The position numbers and the translations under genes are program-made. The notes below the pieces were generated by a model. That model ran no database searches and had not been told where the DNA came from. It was given only the letters and a program-made list of their open reading frames with translations. Positions 40,282-51,626 of a stretch of DNA of 64,000 nt are shown here, piece by piece (the first letter of the stretch is position 1; every line of letters starts with the position of its first letter). Origin of the DNA: Vesta saturnalis (taxonomy: Eukaryota; Arthropoda; Insecta; Coleoptera; Lampyridae); contig JARFJB010001598.1 of assembly GCA_036346205.1 (NCBI GenBank), forward strand, positions 1,903,501-1,967,500, written 5' to 3'.

Positions 40282-40833
40282 CGCGCTCAGTCAGTTAGTG
40301 TCGGTCTGTATAGTCTGGCGTCGCACTATTAGGGTCGACGTTTTTCTGGAAACAAATCATAAGTAGAAGGAGAGCTCTATCAGTTATACTTACTATGCCT
40401 GCCTCGATCACTTGCAAAGACCACTTGTCGAAGAGCTGCATTACGAACTTAAATGAGTTCGTAAATTCCATGTACAATGGTGTGATCATACCCACTTAGT
40501 ATAGCTAGGCTTATAAGTTATAACACTATGCCAGTCAAGGTATAATGTTACAAGCCTAGTGTGGGCCCGGCCGAGTTGCTTTTCTAGAGAGCTCTCCGCA
40601 ATCACGACATCATAATTCCGGACGAATGGCACTATAGTTGTCAGCTGTAATGAAAGAAAAAATTATAAATATAAATAAAGTAGTATCTAGACAATACATA
40701 CCGTAAAAGTGAGACGGTCCTATGTGATGATGTGATGTGCGTAGAATAGCCAGTACCACCCGGCAATAATTAGAATAGCAGAACTTAGTTTTTGTACTAC
40801 GTCTGACAGTTCGTGAGCGCTACGTTCCAGTTG

Positions 40834-41500
40834 TTACATGTTGTTAGTGAGAGTGTTCATAAAGTTCTCCTCATCGCTACTCTCTTCAACGATGATTTCG
40901 TTACAAAAATCAGTATGTGTTTCGCGAAGTAGTCGCTGTTGTCGTAATGCGTCATTGTCATAGTCGTCGGAATCATACCTGTAGGTAGGGTCCATGTCTA
41001 CGTCGGAGTCGTAGTCACCAGTGTTGGGATAATCGTTCCCAGCACAGGAAGAACATACTCCCTCAACACTGGATGATATGCTGACGAAGTCATTACTATC
41101 ATCGTTATGTTCGTCTATGTCAATAGGTAGTGGTGTGTCCTCGTCACTGACAGTAATGATTTCGGCATTGGTCATGACAAGTAGTACTGTATCCGCATCA
41201 GGATTGTATTCTTGTAGAGGGTCCAGGACTACGGTCGTCAGTTCATAAATTTCGTCGTCGCTGGATTGGGCGTCCACGATAATAGGAGAGGATGCAGAGT
41301 GCGGAATATACAGAATCTCAGGGGAAGAGGGGGAGGAATCCTGAGGTGTGAGCGCTGAAGGGAGTTCAACGTCAATTGGATAGGAAACCTGAGGAGTAGG
41401 AGTTGGCGGGACATATGGGAGTGGAGTTGAGGACGCTAGAGGGATAAAGTTGAAGGGATGCAGAGTTCCACAGGCAATGAAGAACGGGGGGTAACATAAA
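40834..41500 (-). CDS. Acidic Ser/Pro-rich protein, unrecognised
   Basis: An exon-like open frame starting after a TTTTTTTACAG acceptor near 41501; an upstream exon may end at CCCAG/GTAAAA near 41589. Its start is Pro-rich (YVPPTPTPQVSYP), followed by long Asp/Glu/Ser tracts (SDEDTPLPIDIDEHNDDSND, DSDVDMDPTYRYDSDDYD) and an acidic C-terminus ending MNTLTNNM. There are no Cys clusters or membrane segments within the exon. The hydrophobic leader of the longer frame reaching 41568 lies in the putative intron, so I exclude it. It sits at the left edge of the Polinton and may be an element gene of unknown role. Confidence 0.35.
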
Positions 41501-41857
41501 CCTGTAAAAAAAAGAAATAAAACGTTAGAAATGTACCAACCAGGAAAAAAAAGAAGAATTAAAAACACAAAATTTGGTGGTTTTTACCTGGGAAGATGAT
41601 GTTGAACTTGCTCTTGAAGTCAATGTATGTTCGATGTGTCAACTATAGAATCAGTTGTACGAATAATTTGTACTGTGTTCGTTTCGCCTTACGGACTTGT
41701 AACAATTGTCAAAATTTATGTTGTGAACGTAGAATAATTTTCAATAAAATCTTTACGGACTTGTAAAAAGGTTCAAAATAAATTTCAATAAAATCTGTAG
41801 GGAATGTGCAAACGTTATTTTTGTTGGATTTCAGCTTTTTTATATTAATAATAGTAA

Positions 41858-42896
41858 TTAGCTTTAGATGCTGTAAACCCAAGTGTAGCCGTCACCGTAG
41901 TGGAGAATACTACGTCAACCGTAAACAGAGGTAAGAAAGCGCTTTCATGTATTACTGCCACTGATAGGTAATTAAAATTGTTTGGTTTTAGGTAAGTCAC
42001 CAGCATGCGTGGCTTATGATCGTCCGGTAGCGGTGGGTAGACGAGTTAACATCATAAGCCACATTGTGATACTACCGCGGGATGACACTCCTATCCTGAG
42101 GAGGTTTCTGGGAGAACGGCCTCATACGAATCACGCGCAGGATGTGATGGAGCTGCTCCAGGAAGGAGGTGCTGCCGGTGAACGGGTGGAGAGCGAGTAG
42201 TATTTCAACCAGGATGACTGTGAAGTAGCGTTGCGGTTTTTGGATACACCACCTCCAGCAGTCACCCGTGAGTGAAGATCAGGTAGTATTGCATCATGTC
42301 TTAAGTCCTGACTGCATTGCAGAGTTGGGGATGAATGGTCTCCACTTGCGGAAGAACGTTCGTCGTCAAGCTCTGTGGCGCAGCCGGTGCTGGGGAAAGA
42401 GGAATCTCCGATTACTCTGACACCTTCATGCTTTGTAGATGAGCAATCGTCCACATCTGCAACATATGCAGAGGGCATAACAGTAGGGAATGCATTTGAA
42501 GGTTTGTTGAGCCTGCTTCAACCGTAGAATTTATCGAGGAGTGGTCGTACAGTAGTTCTACGGTAGGAGGAGAAGTCAGGGGACCCATTTCTGATAATAT
42601 CCTGAGCCCTACTTGTATTGCAGAGTTCGCTGAAGAGTGGAGTCATATGAACTCTTCGATACAAGTGGAGCGAATGGATGATTCATTAGAGAGTATACCC
42701 AGTCCTGTGTGTGCTGCTGATTTTATAGATAATGAATGGTCGCTAAATGACTTATCAGTATCTAGGAGTCCTGCAACACCCATACAATACTTACCTGCGC
42801 AATCACCGGTGAGGGATATAATGGAAAATGCAGTATCTTCTCTCCAGAGTGTATTTAGCCCTACATGTGCTGCGGAATTTCTGGAAAACAGCTAGG
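41858..42896 (+). pseudogene. Protein with repeated SPxCxAEF modules, unrecognised
   Basis: A small exon (about 41871-41935, ending AACAGAG/GTAAGA) and a following exon after TTTTAG near 41992 encode an unrecognised protein (PACVAYDRPVAVGRRVNI...). Further on a module recurs five times in different states: LSPDCIAELG (42300), EPASTVEFIEEWS (about 42515), LSPTCIAEFAEEW (42602), SPVCAADFIDNEW (42699) and SPTCAAEFLEN (42853). Several stops and frame changes separate them. It lies upstream of the zinc-finger and polymerase parts of the Polinton. Short conserved modules in low-complexity sequence suggest peptide-docking motifs, but that is inference. Confidence 0.4.
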
Positions 42897-43177
42897 GTTA
42901 ATACCAGACTATCATTGTTGTTGTTTTCTTACCCATATACTACTCTACCCCTCAACCTGATATATCCATCATACATATTATCCTATTCCTGGCGATATGT
43001 TACGTTGCGTCATCGTTCGCATCGCTGGATATAACTTCTTTTCTTAACAGTTGTAATACATGATAGTAATGCTGCAAACTAATAAAGAGCAATAAAGAGT
43101 TAAAAAAAGGAATTATAACAAAACACGTAACACTTCTCGTTCACTTACACATTGTTTATACATTTTCTCTGTTACAG

Positions 43178-43578
43178 ATCGCAATAAAACGTTTCAATGT
43201 GAATGTCTGAGGAAATTTTCAAGAAAAGAGTCTCTACTGCGACATCAAAAAACTGCGTGTTGGGTAAGTATTCCTACTACTCCACCTTCAGATATGCCGC
43301 AAGTTGTACCGCAAAATCGTACCGCACTTAGGAATGTGGTGCAACCAAGTACTTCCGATGCGAAAAGAACGGAACATAGCCATATTACTGAACGTCTTGC
43401 ACAACCTGGACCATCAGGGTTAAACAGATTAAAGAATAATATGCAACACAGAGATGCTGATGATTCGTTTGCAGAACCAGGGCCATCGGGTTTGAACAAC
43501 TCACGGAAGCGTAGGTCAGACCAGAGCAGCGAACCAGTACAAAATAAAAGGAACAAAAGTGTTGAAATTGTGCACTGA
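43178..43578 (+). CDS. C2H2 zinc finger with GPSGLN repeats
   Basis: After a TTACAG acceptor at about 43177 the frame encodes a C2H2-like finger (FQCECLRKFSRKESLLRHQK) followed by a Cys. A possible donor (GGGTAAGT) lies right after it, but the frame stays open to 43578. The rest is disordered and contains two copies of a PGPSGLN module (AQPGPSGLNRLKN, AEPGPSGLNNSRKR) and a basic C-terminus. Zinc-finger segments with GPSGL-type linkers often precede polymerase B in insect Polintons, and here the polymerase starts about 110 bp downstream. A role in DNA binding is inferred from the finger only. Confidence 0.5.
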
Positions 43579-43689
43579 ACTGATTGTTTGATTGATGTTC
43601 CTCGATATGCTTATCAAGGTCACCTTAGAAGCAATAGGCACAGACAAATATGTGTCTACTCGTTGATACTGGGGTTGAAGTGATTCGCA

Positions 43690-46342
43690 ATGCTTTTAAA
43701 TAACGCATTGTTTCGTATAGACTATCACCATGCAATACCCATACGGATGTGCAGACGTTTATGGGTGATCTCAAAGTGAAACTAATACAAATTCTGTTGC
43801 AAAAACACTTCTCGTTGAAATGTAATGTCGAGTTGTTTGGGTTGTACTTTCTGAACAGTAGAGAAAGTACCGAATTAAAGTCATTTCAAGCGAAATATGA
43901 TATATTGAGTGTCGGGATGGTGTTGGAAGAGTATTTTCAAAGAGCAGTGGAAATCTTGGATGCTAAGCAATCAGAATTTCAGCATAAGATTCTGGTAAGT
44001 GCGAGTTATGAGTAGTAGGGTAGTACATTATTAAAATATGTTATTTCGTAGGGTGGTCGCCGGTGAATTTCGTATATTTAGAGGTAAACATGTTGAAATT
44101 GTCTCCCACTACGGGTTCATCCAATATGAATGTCCCGCCTGAAATTTCGCATAAACATGCCATAGTAAATGTGAAGAATATTGATAATTGCTGCTTTGCG
44201 TGGGCTATTGTATCAGCATTAGTGACACCGACGGGTTACTACAACGGACGACTTCTTACCCTGATTTCAGGACGTTATTCAACTGAAACGGTGTAGAATT
44301 TCCTGTTAAGCTGACTAACATCTCAACGCTTGAGTCCAACAATAATATCTCCATCGATGTTTATGGACTGAAGGATACGTATCGTGATGGTCATCGTATT
44401 CCTGAGGTAGTGGGTCCTCTCTACTATACAAAAGCTATTCATGTTAATTTGTTGCTATTAGTCAGTAACCAAACGGATAATCAGAATTATGTACGGATAA
44501 AAAATTCTTCTCGTTTACTTAGCAACCAAATAAGTCCACGTAATGGGGCAAAATATTGTTGTGATTCATGTATTCATTACTTTAGAACGCAGGAGCAATT
44601 AACTCGATACGTGTCTCATGACTGTAATTTCGTATACACTAAATTACCTGGCGTGATGCAAAGAAAAGACAGTACCGGGGAGTTCTATTCAGAAAATATA
44701 CTTGCGTTTCGAAACTATCAAAAACAGATATTTCTACCGTTCTTAATATATACAGATTTGAAGCGCTATTAGTACCGGTAAATACGGCTGAATCCGATCC
44801 CGAACAACCGTTCACGATAAAAACGTGTAAACATGAACCATACTCATTCAGTTATTATATTAAATGCGCTGTAAACGATCCTTGGACAAATTAGAACTTT
44901 ATAGGGGGGTTAATGCCACGGAGGTATTTATTACGCGACTCGAGAGTGATGTGAAACGGATATATAATGAGAATTTGAAAACTGTTGTTCCAACGTTACC
45001 ACTAACTGATGAACAACTGGTGATACATGAGCAAAGTCGTAATTGTTATATATGCGACAAGCTTTTTATGGATGATCTTACAAATTCCAAACCACGAGAT
45101 CACTGCCATGTCACTGGTAAATTTCGTGGTGCGGCACATTCAAATTGCAATTTAAACTATCAATTACCTACATTTATCCCAGTTTTTTTTCCGTAATCTC
45201 AGTGGTTATGATGTCCACCTGTTCATCAAACAGTTAGCGAGTGAAACTGAAGAAATTGCCCTACTCCCTGTTAATAGTGAGACATATATTACGTTAGGTA
45301 AGCATATTTATGTAGACGAATTCATTAACGGTCGCGCCTATAGGGAAAAGAAGTACATAGATCTCATAATTTATCAGACGGTCAATGTACAGAGGTAAGG
45401 AAATATTTTGTTGGTGATAATGACTTTAACTTAGAAAGAAAGGTAATTTCCCCTACGCGCACGTGGATAATTTTAATAAATTAGACGATGTCACAGTACC
45501 TTCCTATGACAAATTCTACGACAAAATGCGTGGTGAAAATATATCCGATGAAGAATACTGTCGCGTCCTACTGGTGTGGTATCACTTTAAGTGTAATACA
45601 CTCGGGGATTATGCTGACATATATTTAAAATCAGACGTGTTGCTGTTGGCTGACGTGTTCGAAAACTTTAGGCGGCTATGTAGACATGTATGGAATAGAA
45701 CCAGCGCAGTATGTTACAATACTTGGATTGGCGTGGGATGCCATGTTGAAATGTACTAAAGTAGAGTTAGAATTATTGACTGATATGGATATGTACCACT
45801 TTTTTAAGAAAGGTATTCGTGGTGGAGTGAGTACTTGTGTTAAGCGAAGTAGTATTGCTAACAACGTGTTTGTCCCGAATTATGATCCTAATCGTCCAAA
45901 AGCCTTTTTATAGTATTGAGATGCCACGAATTTATACGGATGGAGTATGCGGCAACACCTACCTCATAATGGTTTTATGTGGTTAACTGAAGAGGAAATT
46001 CAAAACTTTGATGTACTGAATATTAATGATAATGCAGATATTGAGTATGTGCTAGATATAGATATACACTATCCGCACCACCTGCATGATGAACACAATG
46101 ATTATCCTTTTTGTCCCGAAATGATCTACGCACCACATTCCAAGGAGGAAAAATTAATTCATAATTTATGTGATAAGACCAACTATCTTATACATTACCG
46201 ATATTTAAAACAATGCATACAGCATGGGTTAATTGTTACTCATATTCATAGAGTTTTACGGTTTCGTCAAAGTCCTTGGCTAGTACCATACATAGACCTT
46301 AATACAACCCTTCGAGGGTATACATTAGACAGAGCGCAGTGA
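43690..46342 (+). pseudogene. Protein-primed DNA polymerase B (Polinton), C-terminally truncated
   Basis: Polinton polymerase B copies the element by protein priming. Blocks in order: an N-terminal part (43749-44300, KHAIVNVKNIDNCCFAWAIV); a middle part (44410-45196) with paired Cys (YCCDSC) and a DHCHVTGKFRGAAHSNCN nuclease-like finger; exonuclease motifs NLSGYDVHLF (about 45200) and YLKSDVLLLADVF (about 45625); then palm motif A, DATNLYGWSMRQHLP, near 45925. It ends at PYIDLNTTLRG (46310) with a stop. The downstream palm block bearing the YxDTDS catalytic motif is missing, so it cannot polymerise. Frameshifts or stops occur near 43990, 44295, 44770, 45195, 45410, 45755 and 45913. Confidence 0.85.
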
Positions 46343-46351
46343 CATAATGAT

Positions 46352-46711
46352 TTACAATGATAATAACAAACTGGTTGCAAAGCAGGATAAGTAGGATGTT
46401 CCTCCAGTTCTATAACGGGTTGTGTAACAAATTTTCTCTCTACCCTTGACGTAAACAGTATCTGTAGGTTGAATCAAGTGACTGAGAATTCTGCAACATT
46501 GGTGAGGTGGTGTATGCCCCTCTTCCCATTTTATACAGTGTTGATTATCAATTAACCAAGTAGCTTGACGACCCTCCGCATCTAACGTATGCCATGGATA
46601 CGGTGATTTAAATATGTAGTGGGCTACTTGTGTTCCATTAAAAATTGCGAGTTCTTTCGGTATAAAAGCTTTTGAAAGTTTAAAGCCTTGTACGTCGACT
46701 ATGATGGGCAT
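46352..46711 (-). CDS. Small Polinton protein of unknown role
   Basis: 120-codon frame starting MPIIVDVQGFKLSKAF, with KELAIFNGTQVAHYIFKSPY, a Cys/His-bearing middle (HTPPHQCCRILSHL) and VYVKGREKICYTTRY. I associate MP-x-IVDVQGF plus a VYVKG-x-EK motif with a small protein seen in insect Polintons, but know no function. It lies tail to tail with the truncated polymerase (10 bp apart), opposite strand. The end (SCFATSLLLSL) looks degenerate. Confidence 0.5.
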   Translation of the reverse strand: MPIIVDVQGFKLSKAFIPKELAIFNGTQVAHYIFKSPYPWHTLDAEGRQATWLIDNQHCIKWEEGHTPPHQCCRILSHLIQPTDTVYVKGREKICYTTRYRTGGTSYLSCFATSLLLSL

Positions 46712-46717
46712 CGTATT

Positions 46718-46930
46718 ACAGTTGTCTTACTGCTTTGGTTAATGCGTTATACCTAACTAACCGATCGTGGAGTATAACACAGCATGCTGTCGTATTTGCG
46801 GGTATGTTGACTGCTGTTTCGAATTCCACACGAAGTACTACTGCTTCAGAGTGTAATGTCTCTTTTGATTCGAACAGTCTACCACTACCAATGGTGCAAC
46901 TGTCGTAAATTGATTAGGTGTGAGTAATGG
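46718..46930 (-). pseudogene. Polinton structural-type protein fragment
   Basis: Minus-strand frames give QFTTVAPLVVVD, then after a frameshift a stretch containing VEFETAVNIPANTTACCVIL and HDRLVRYNALTKAVRQL. The PANTTA..VILHDR..RY pattern is familiar from Polinton structural proteins. It is a C-terminal fragment directly upstream of the 46352-46711 gene on the same strand. The nested tyrosine-recombinase element lies just beyond it and may have split it. Confidence 0.4.
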
Positions 46931-46975
46931 TTGACCATCTCTTTAATAATAGGATCCGTGTTAAGGAATACCCTA

Positions 46976-48440
46976 ATATTCTTTATCTACAACTGTCATG
47001 TAATGACACTGATTTGACACTAATTTAAATTTTGTATATGACGTATATTACCGCACTAGTGCGGTATTGAAATCATTACCGCACTAGTGTGGTAATGATC
47101 CATACAATCGTACAAATTAATGCCAGATGGGGAAATGCCCGATGCTCGATAATTGCAAATATTAGTTTCCATATGTTTTGAAGTCGATGGTATATTTTCT
47201 TGGTTTTCTCCTAAGATTTTCATAGCTGTTTTTTTCTTATTTTCTACCGAAGTCTCAATATATCCTTCAGCGACAGAATTAGACTTCCAGCTGCCATGTC
47301 TTTTAATATTTAGAAGATCAGCACGAGAGTTGGCTAAAATTGAAGTTGAAGAACGCTGTAAACAATCCCCTGTATACTGATTTGGATGGGACAGTTCAAG
47401 AAATTCGGCAATTAATCTAGGGACACTACCAATAGTATTTATTCCAATAGGTTGTGTTGTACATTTTCCTGCTCTGTATCCAACAAAAAATCGTAGATGG
47501 CCACAACTTTTAGATCTTAATGTAGAGTATTTTCTAACAATTGCAACTAAATTTACACTATCAATGTTCCCAGATGTAACAAGAAATTCTCGCGATATTT
47601 TTGTTTTGGTATTTGGAATGACAATTGGATAGCACAATCCTTGATATTTTACATTTTCTATCAATAAATTTGTCAACTCTTCTCTCCGACATGCACCAGC
47701 GAAACCAATAATTAGCACAACCTTAAAATATACCTATATTACATTAATATTTATTTACACTTATACAAATATCTATTATATATTATCTTCATGCATAAAA
47801 ATTTCACATCTCCTGCATTTACAATAAATTTAGATATTTGTTCTTTCGAAAATACTTTAGATTTCTTAGGTTTGTACCCTTCTGATTTTCGTTTTAACAA
47901 TGCTATCAAATTGATATATTTTTTGATATCGATATTTTGTTTAATAAGCAATTCTGTCCTCAACATCGTGTAGTAACACCAAAGAGATGTAGGCATCTGT
48001 AATTTACTCAATTCGTTGAAATATACCAGTAATGCTTTTTCGTTTGTAATATTTAAAATTTTCTTCTCTTGACACCATTTCTCATATTTGTCATAAGTTA
48101 AATGATATCTCTCACGTGATTTCTGTGGTACTAAATTTTCTATTACGCCTGTTGCTGCATTTTCAATATCTTGTGGAAGATCATCTTCACTTGAAGACAT
48201 TATAATTGATAATATATGTACTTGTAATGGTTATTTAAGCGATATTAAGTCAGAATTTTTACAATTTTAAACGCCACTTTGACAGAAGTTGATTATTAAT
48301 TCCGTTGCTATGGTTACAAAATACTCACATGTTACTTGAATTCTCAAACAGTCAATTTTAACGATATGCCGACAATTTTATTCAATATAATTTCGAATTT
48401 TCGGAGTTGTTGTTACATGACAGTTGTAGATAAAATATTG
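46976..48440. mobile_element. Tyrosine-recombinase element with inverted ends, nested in Polinton
   Basis: A perfect 21-bp inverted pair (46983-47003; 48413-48433; ATCTACAACTGTCATG core), extending to about 28 bp with one indel, brackets a single tyrosine-recombinase gene. Just inside the left end are two TACCGCACTAGTGCGGTA-type palindromes (47048-47066, 47076-47097). Cryptons normally lack terminal inverted repeats. It lies between Polinton structural genes, 206 bp from the hAT element. Confidence 0.65.
47056..48200 (-). pseudogene. Crypton-like tyrosine recombinase, active site mutated
   Basis: Exon 1 (47787-48200) is an N-terminal core-binding domain (KYEKWCQEKKI, VYFNELSKLQMPTSLW, FSKEQISKFIVNAGD). 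Exon 2 (47056-47721) is the catalytic domain: FAGACRREELTNL (first Arg), HPNQYTGDCLQRSSTSIL, KRHGSW and AEGYIETS (Tyr). The usual TGHCFRR block is TGDCLQR, so both residues of His-x-x-Arg are replaced, while the copy at 37864-38610 keeps them. The intron (47722-47786) starts AT where GT is expected. Two splice/active-site lesions make it inactive despite long open frames. Family: eukaryotic tyrosine recombinases of the Crypton/KIAA1958 type. Confidence 0.8.
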
Positions 48441-48450
48441 TACAATATTC

Positions 48451-48541
48451 GTGCGGGTAACACATTATTAATATACTTAGCGATTACCCAACTCGTGCTG
48501 GGCAATTTTCACATGCGTATATTAATAATGTTCTTACCGCA
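48451..48541. repeat. Imperfect hairpin ending in GTGCGG/CCGCAC
   Basis: GTGCGGGTAACACATTATTA at 48451 onward pairs with an inverted copy at 48516-48541 around a 40-bp loop. The GTGCGG/CCGCAC tips match the palindromes at the left of the neighbouring tyrosine-recombinase element. Confidence 0.6.
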
Positions 48542-48591
48542 CTTATATCGTAAATATCTATTAGTGCACATTTATCGAATCTGCTCATATC

Positions 48592-48646
48592 TTAAGAAAC
48601 ATTATTTTCTCGATTGGTTTGAAATTCGATAACAATGTATCTAGGT
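48592..48646 (-). pseudogene. Polinton major capsid C-terminal tail, cut off by hAT
   Basis: Short minus-strand coding tail ending with TAA (48592-48594). Its sense makes it the C-terminal end of the capsid gene whose main part lies on the other side of the hAT element. The two parts share the 8-bp target duplication ATCTAGGT at the break. Confidence 0.6.
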
Positions 48647-51626
48647 TAGTGTTGGGCGATACTATGAAATGTATCGATCCGTATCGAACTAAAAGATATC
48701 GATTCATGTATCGTATCGCTTTCAGAGTATCGATCTTTGAAGTATCGATACATAGTATCGATAATTTTTTATGGTCAGTCTTCATATTAAAAAAAAACTA
48801 TTTCACTATTTGGCTTATTGCAAAAAATATAGCATGAAGTGCTATACTTACAAGTCACAGTTACATTACAACTAATCTTTCATAATATGTATATTATAAA
48901 AAATATATAAAATAAAGATAATATATACAATACATATATGTATATAAAAAATACAGGGTTTAGAAATAAATGTAAAATAAATTGTACCTACATATGCCAG
49001 TCTTTTAATTCCCACGATCTGAGAAATAAAAGTTCAAAAAAGTCTCTTTCCGGTTAAATTATTTCTTTTTGGCGTCATAATGTTTCCGGCTTGCGAAAAT
49101 AGTCTTTCACAAGACACAGAACTCCCCACAACAGATAAATACTTTAACGCTATATCATTCAGAATTGTACTGCCTCTGCCATAAAAGTTGCTATTCCAGT
49201 ACACCATTGAATCTATTGTAAGAGGAGCTAATGGCAAATTTAAATCATTCTTTAAATCGCAGTAAACTTCTGTATCACTTGCTACTGACCTTTCTCTTTG
49301 CTCCGACTGCTGAGCCAATATTTCATGAAAAGACCAAAGATCACTCGTAGAAGGTAGTGCCAAAATAGAATGTGATTCGGAAGTAGATGCCTGTTCATTT
49401 TCACTATTAATTTTTAGTCTACATTCCTTATCAATTGCATGTATTGCATTTGAGCAAGCCATGGCATTATTAAAATTGACCTTCTTGAATCTTGGGTCAA
49501 GAAGTGTTGCAAAAGCTAGTAAATGTACCTGCTCTACCGCACCAAATCTTTTTTCTATGCCATTCAGAGCAAGTTCTTTTAGTACATTGGCTTGTTCTGA
49601 GGAAGGTGACAAAGCTTGCAATTTAAGTCGAAGGCAGTTAACGATTGGAATAATTTTGCTGCAAGTTAAATAATGATAATTTTTTTTGACACCGCTTCTA
49701 TAGGACCCAAAATATCAATTTGCAGTTCAGTAGCATCAGCCATTGCTGGTGAATTCGGATGTCTGATCAAAATAAGTACAATAACTCCTGACAACTTTAC
49801 AAATCTCTGTAGCATATAAAATTCAGAATTCCATCTAGTGGGTGCAGATTGGATGTCTATAAATGTTTCCTGAATCAGATACCTTCCTCTTGCCTCAACT
49901 CATCTGCTAAATTAACACTTTGTTTAAAGTATCACACAATGGTTTTTACTTTTGCAACAATTTGTTGACCATGTTCTGCCTCTTTAATTATACTTGAAGC
50001 AACTAAATCTAAAGTGTGCGCAAAACATGGTAGGTGTTTATTTTTCCCAGATGTATGCTCAATTGCTTTGACAATATTTTTTCCATTATCAGTAACCACT
50101 GCAGTAATTTTATCATAAGGTATATTCCAGTCTGTACAAATTTTTAAAATACATTGAGATAAATACTCAGAAGTATGTCTTTCGCCTAACTCCTCTGTAC
50201 AAATTGTCAGAGTATTAAGATTATTATTAAAAAAGTAGTGAGTTGTAACCCCCAAGAAACTAACGGTTTGCATTGTCTCCGTCCAAATATCCATTGTTAG
50301 TGTAATGTATTGCACATTTGATAAAATGTTTTTGAATATGCTGCTCAAAACCTGATATTTTTCGTCAATAATGTTGCCAACTGTTTTGTGAACTGGAGGT
50401 GAATACAGCGGAGCCACTACCTTCATCAAATACTTGAAGCCCTCATGTTCCGTTGTGCTTAAAGGTAAATTACTTGGCAATCATAAAAACGATTGCATTG
50501 GTAATTTGCTGCTTGCTCCCCTGAAACCGCATATCGTACTAAATTTTATGAATGAAAATAAATTTACCCTTAAATGATTTTATACGTGAAAATGTTTCTG
50601 TAATCGTAGATTGACGGGAGCTAACCTGGGATAATTCAGATTCAGACCTTACAGAAATGGTAGGAGACGGCGGTGGCTGTGGGACATTTGGTGACTGACA
50701 TTCCACTGAAACGGACATATCGGTAGTTGGATTCGGTTCATCATTGTCAGTTTCAGCAGAGAATTCAGGCCATTCAGGGTCTCTGGGTTGCAGTGCCCGT
50801 GATGAGCCTACACCTACAGATGATGTGCTAATTTCTGCTACCTATACGGAATTTTACAGAACAAATAATTAATATCCAAAATACTGAAAGTTAAAAAAAG
50901 TATACATACTGTCTGATAATGCGATTCAGTATGTGGTTTATCCAGATCCAGAGAAATACTTGAATGCCGGCGTGTAATGTGTTTGTTCAGATTAGTAGTA
51001 TTAGCAGACGTTTTTACGTCTACATTACACAATTTACATTTACCTCCAGAAGGTATTTTTATGAAAGATTTCCATATATTACTTTTTGTTTTTGTACGCG
51101 GCATAATAGTTTCACTTTCACACGCTAATCTTTTGCAATATAAACACAATATGATAACAGTAGTGAATACTGACTACTGACTAGACAGTAGACACGCACA
51201 CGTTTGTATTCAAAAATTAAATACATGCATAATTGCATATTATATTTTTATGCAATATACAATGATCGCAAAACACAGTGGAAGCAGCATTGGACTTCAT
51301 GGAATTTAAAATGTATGAGGTCGTATTAAATAGCCATCTATCTTTTTAAAGGAGAATGTAACAAAAATTTCAATAGTTAGTACATATGCGCTACAGTAAA
51401 GGCATCAGTACTGTAATCGTAATGTAATAAATTCTGTCAAGAATGTCAATTAATAGGCATGAGGTGGCTATAGCAGTCAATGCTGATTCGACCAAGTTTT
51501 TCGATATCAAATATATCGGATCGATCCAGTGCTAATATCAAAAGGGTAAGTATCGATACAAAATATCGAGTATCGAAGGTAAAAATATCGATACTCTAAA
51601 GTATCGATATGTATCGCCCAACACTA
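48647..51626 (-). mobile_element. hAT transposon, 2980 bp, 8-bp target duplication
   Basis: The ends TAGTGTTGGGCGATAC and its inverse are flanked by identical ATCTAGGT (48639-48646 and 51627-51634), the 8-bp duplication typical of hAT elements. Subterminal regions are rich in GTATCGAT/ATCGATAC words, likely transposase-binding sites. One BED-finger transposase gene fills the centre. The insertion interrupts the Polinton major capsid gene and is younger than it. Confidence 0.95.
49034..51104 (-). pseudogene. hAT transposase with BED zinc finger
   Basis: Exon 1 (50910-51104) encodes a BED finger (WKSFIKIPSGGKCKLCNVDV, NLNKHITRRH). Exon 2 (50568-50841) is a Ser/Pro linker. Exon 3 starts at about 50520 and holds the RNase-H-like core: LTMDIWTE (first Asp), VVTDNGKNIVKAI (second Asp), then LPCFAHTLDLV. 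The C-terminal part (49034-49621) has LLDPRFKK and the dimerisation region SVVGSSVSCERLFSQAG with the catalytic Glu. All three catalytic acidic residues are present. A small deletion near 50485 shifts the frame, and 49630-49930 is broken by stops. It cuts and pastes the element through terminal inverted repeats. Recently active, now damaged. Confidence 0.88.

Noticed and set aside
41502..41568. Apparent signal peptide (MFLILLFFPGWYISNVLFLF) on the acidic ORF
   Set aside because: It translates a T-rich intron ending in TTTTTTTACAG; the exon probably starts at about 41500.
47048..47097. CCGCACTAGTGCGG palindromes as a bacterial-type operator or recombination site
   Set aside because: This is eukaryotic DNA; the words are better explained as subterminal parts of the nested element.
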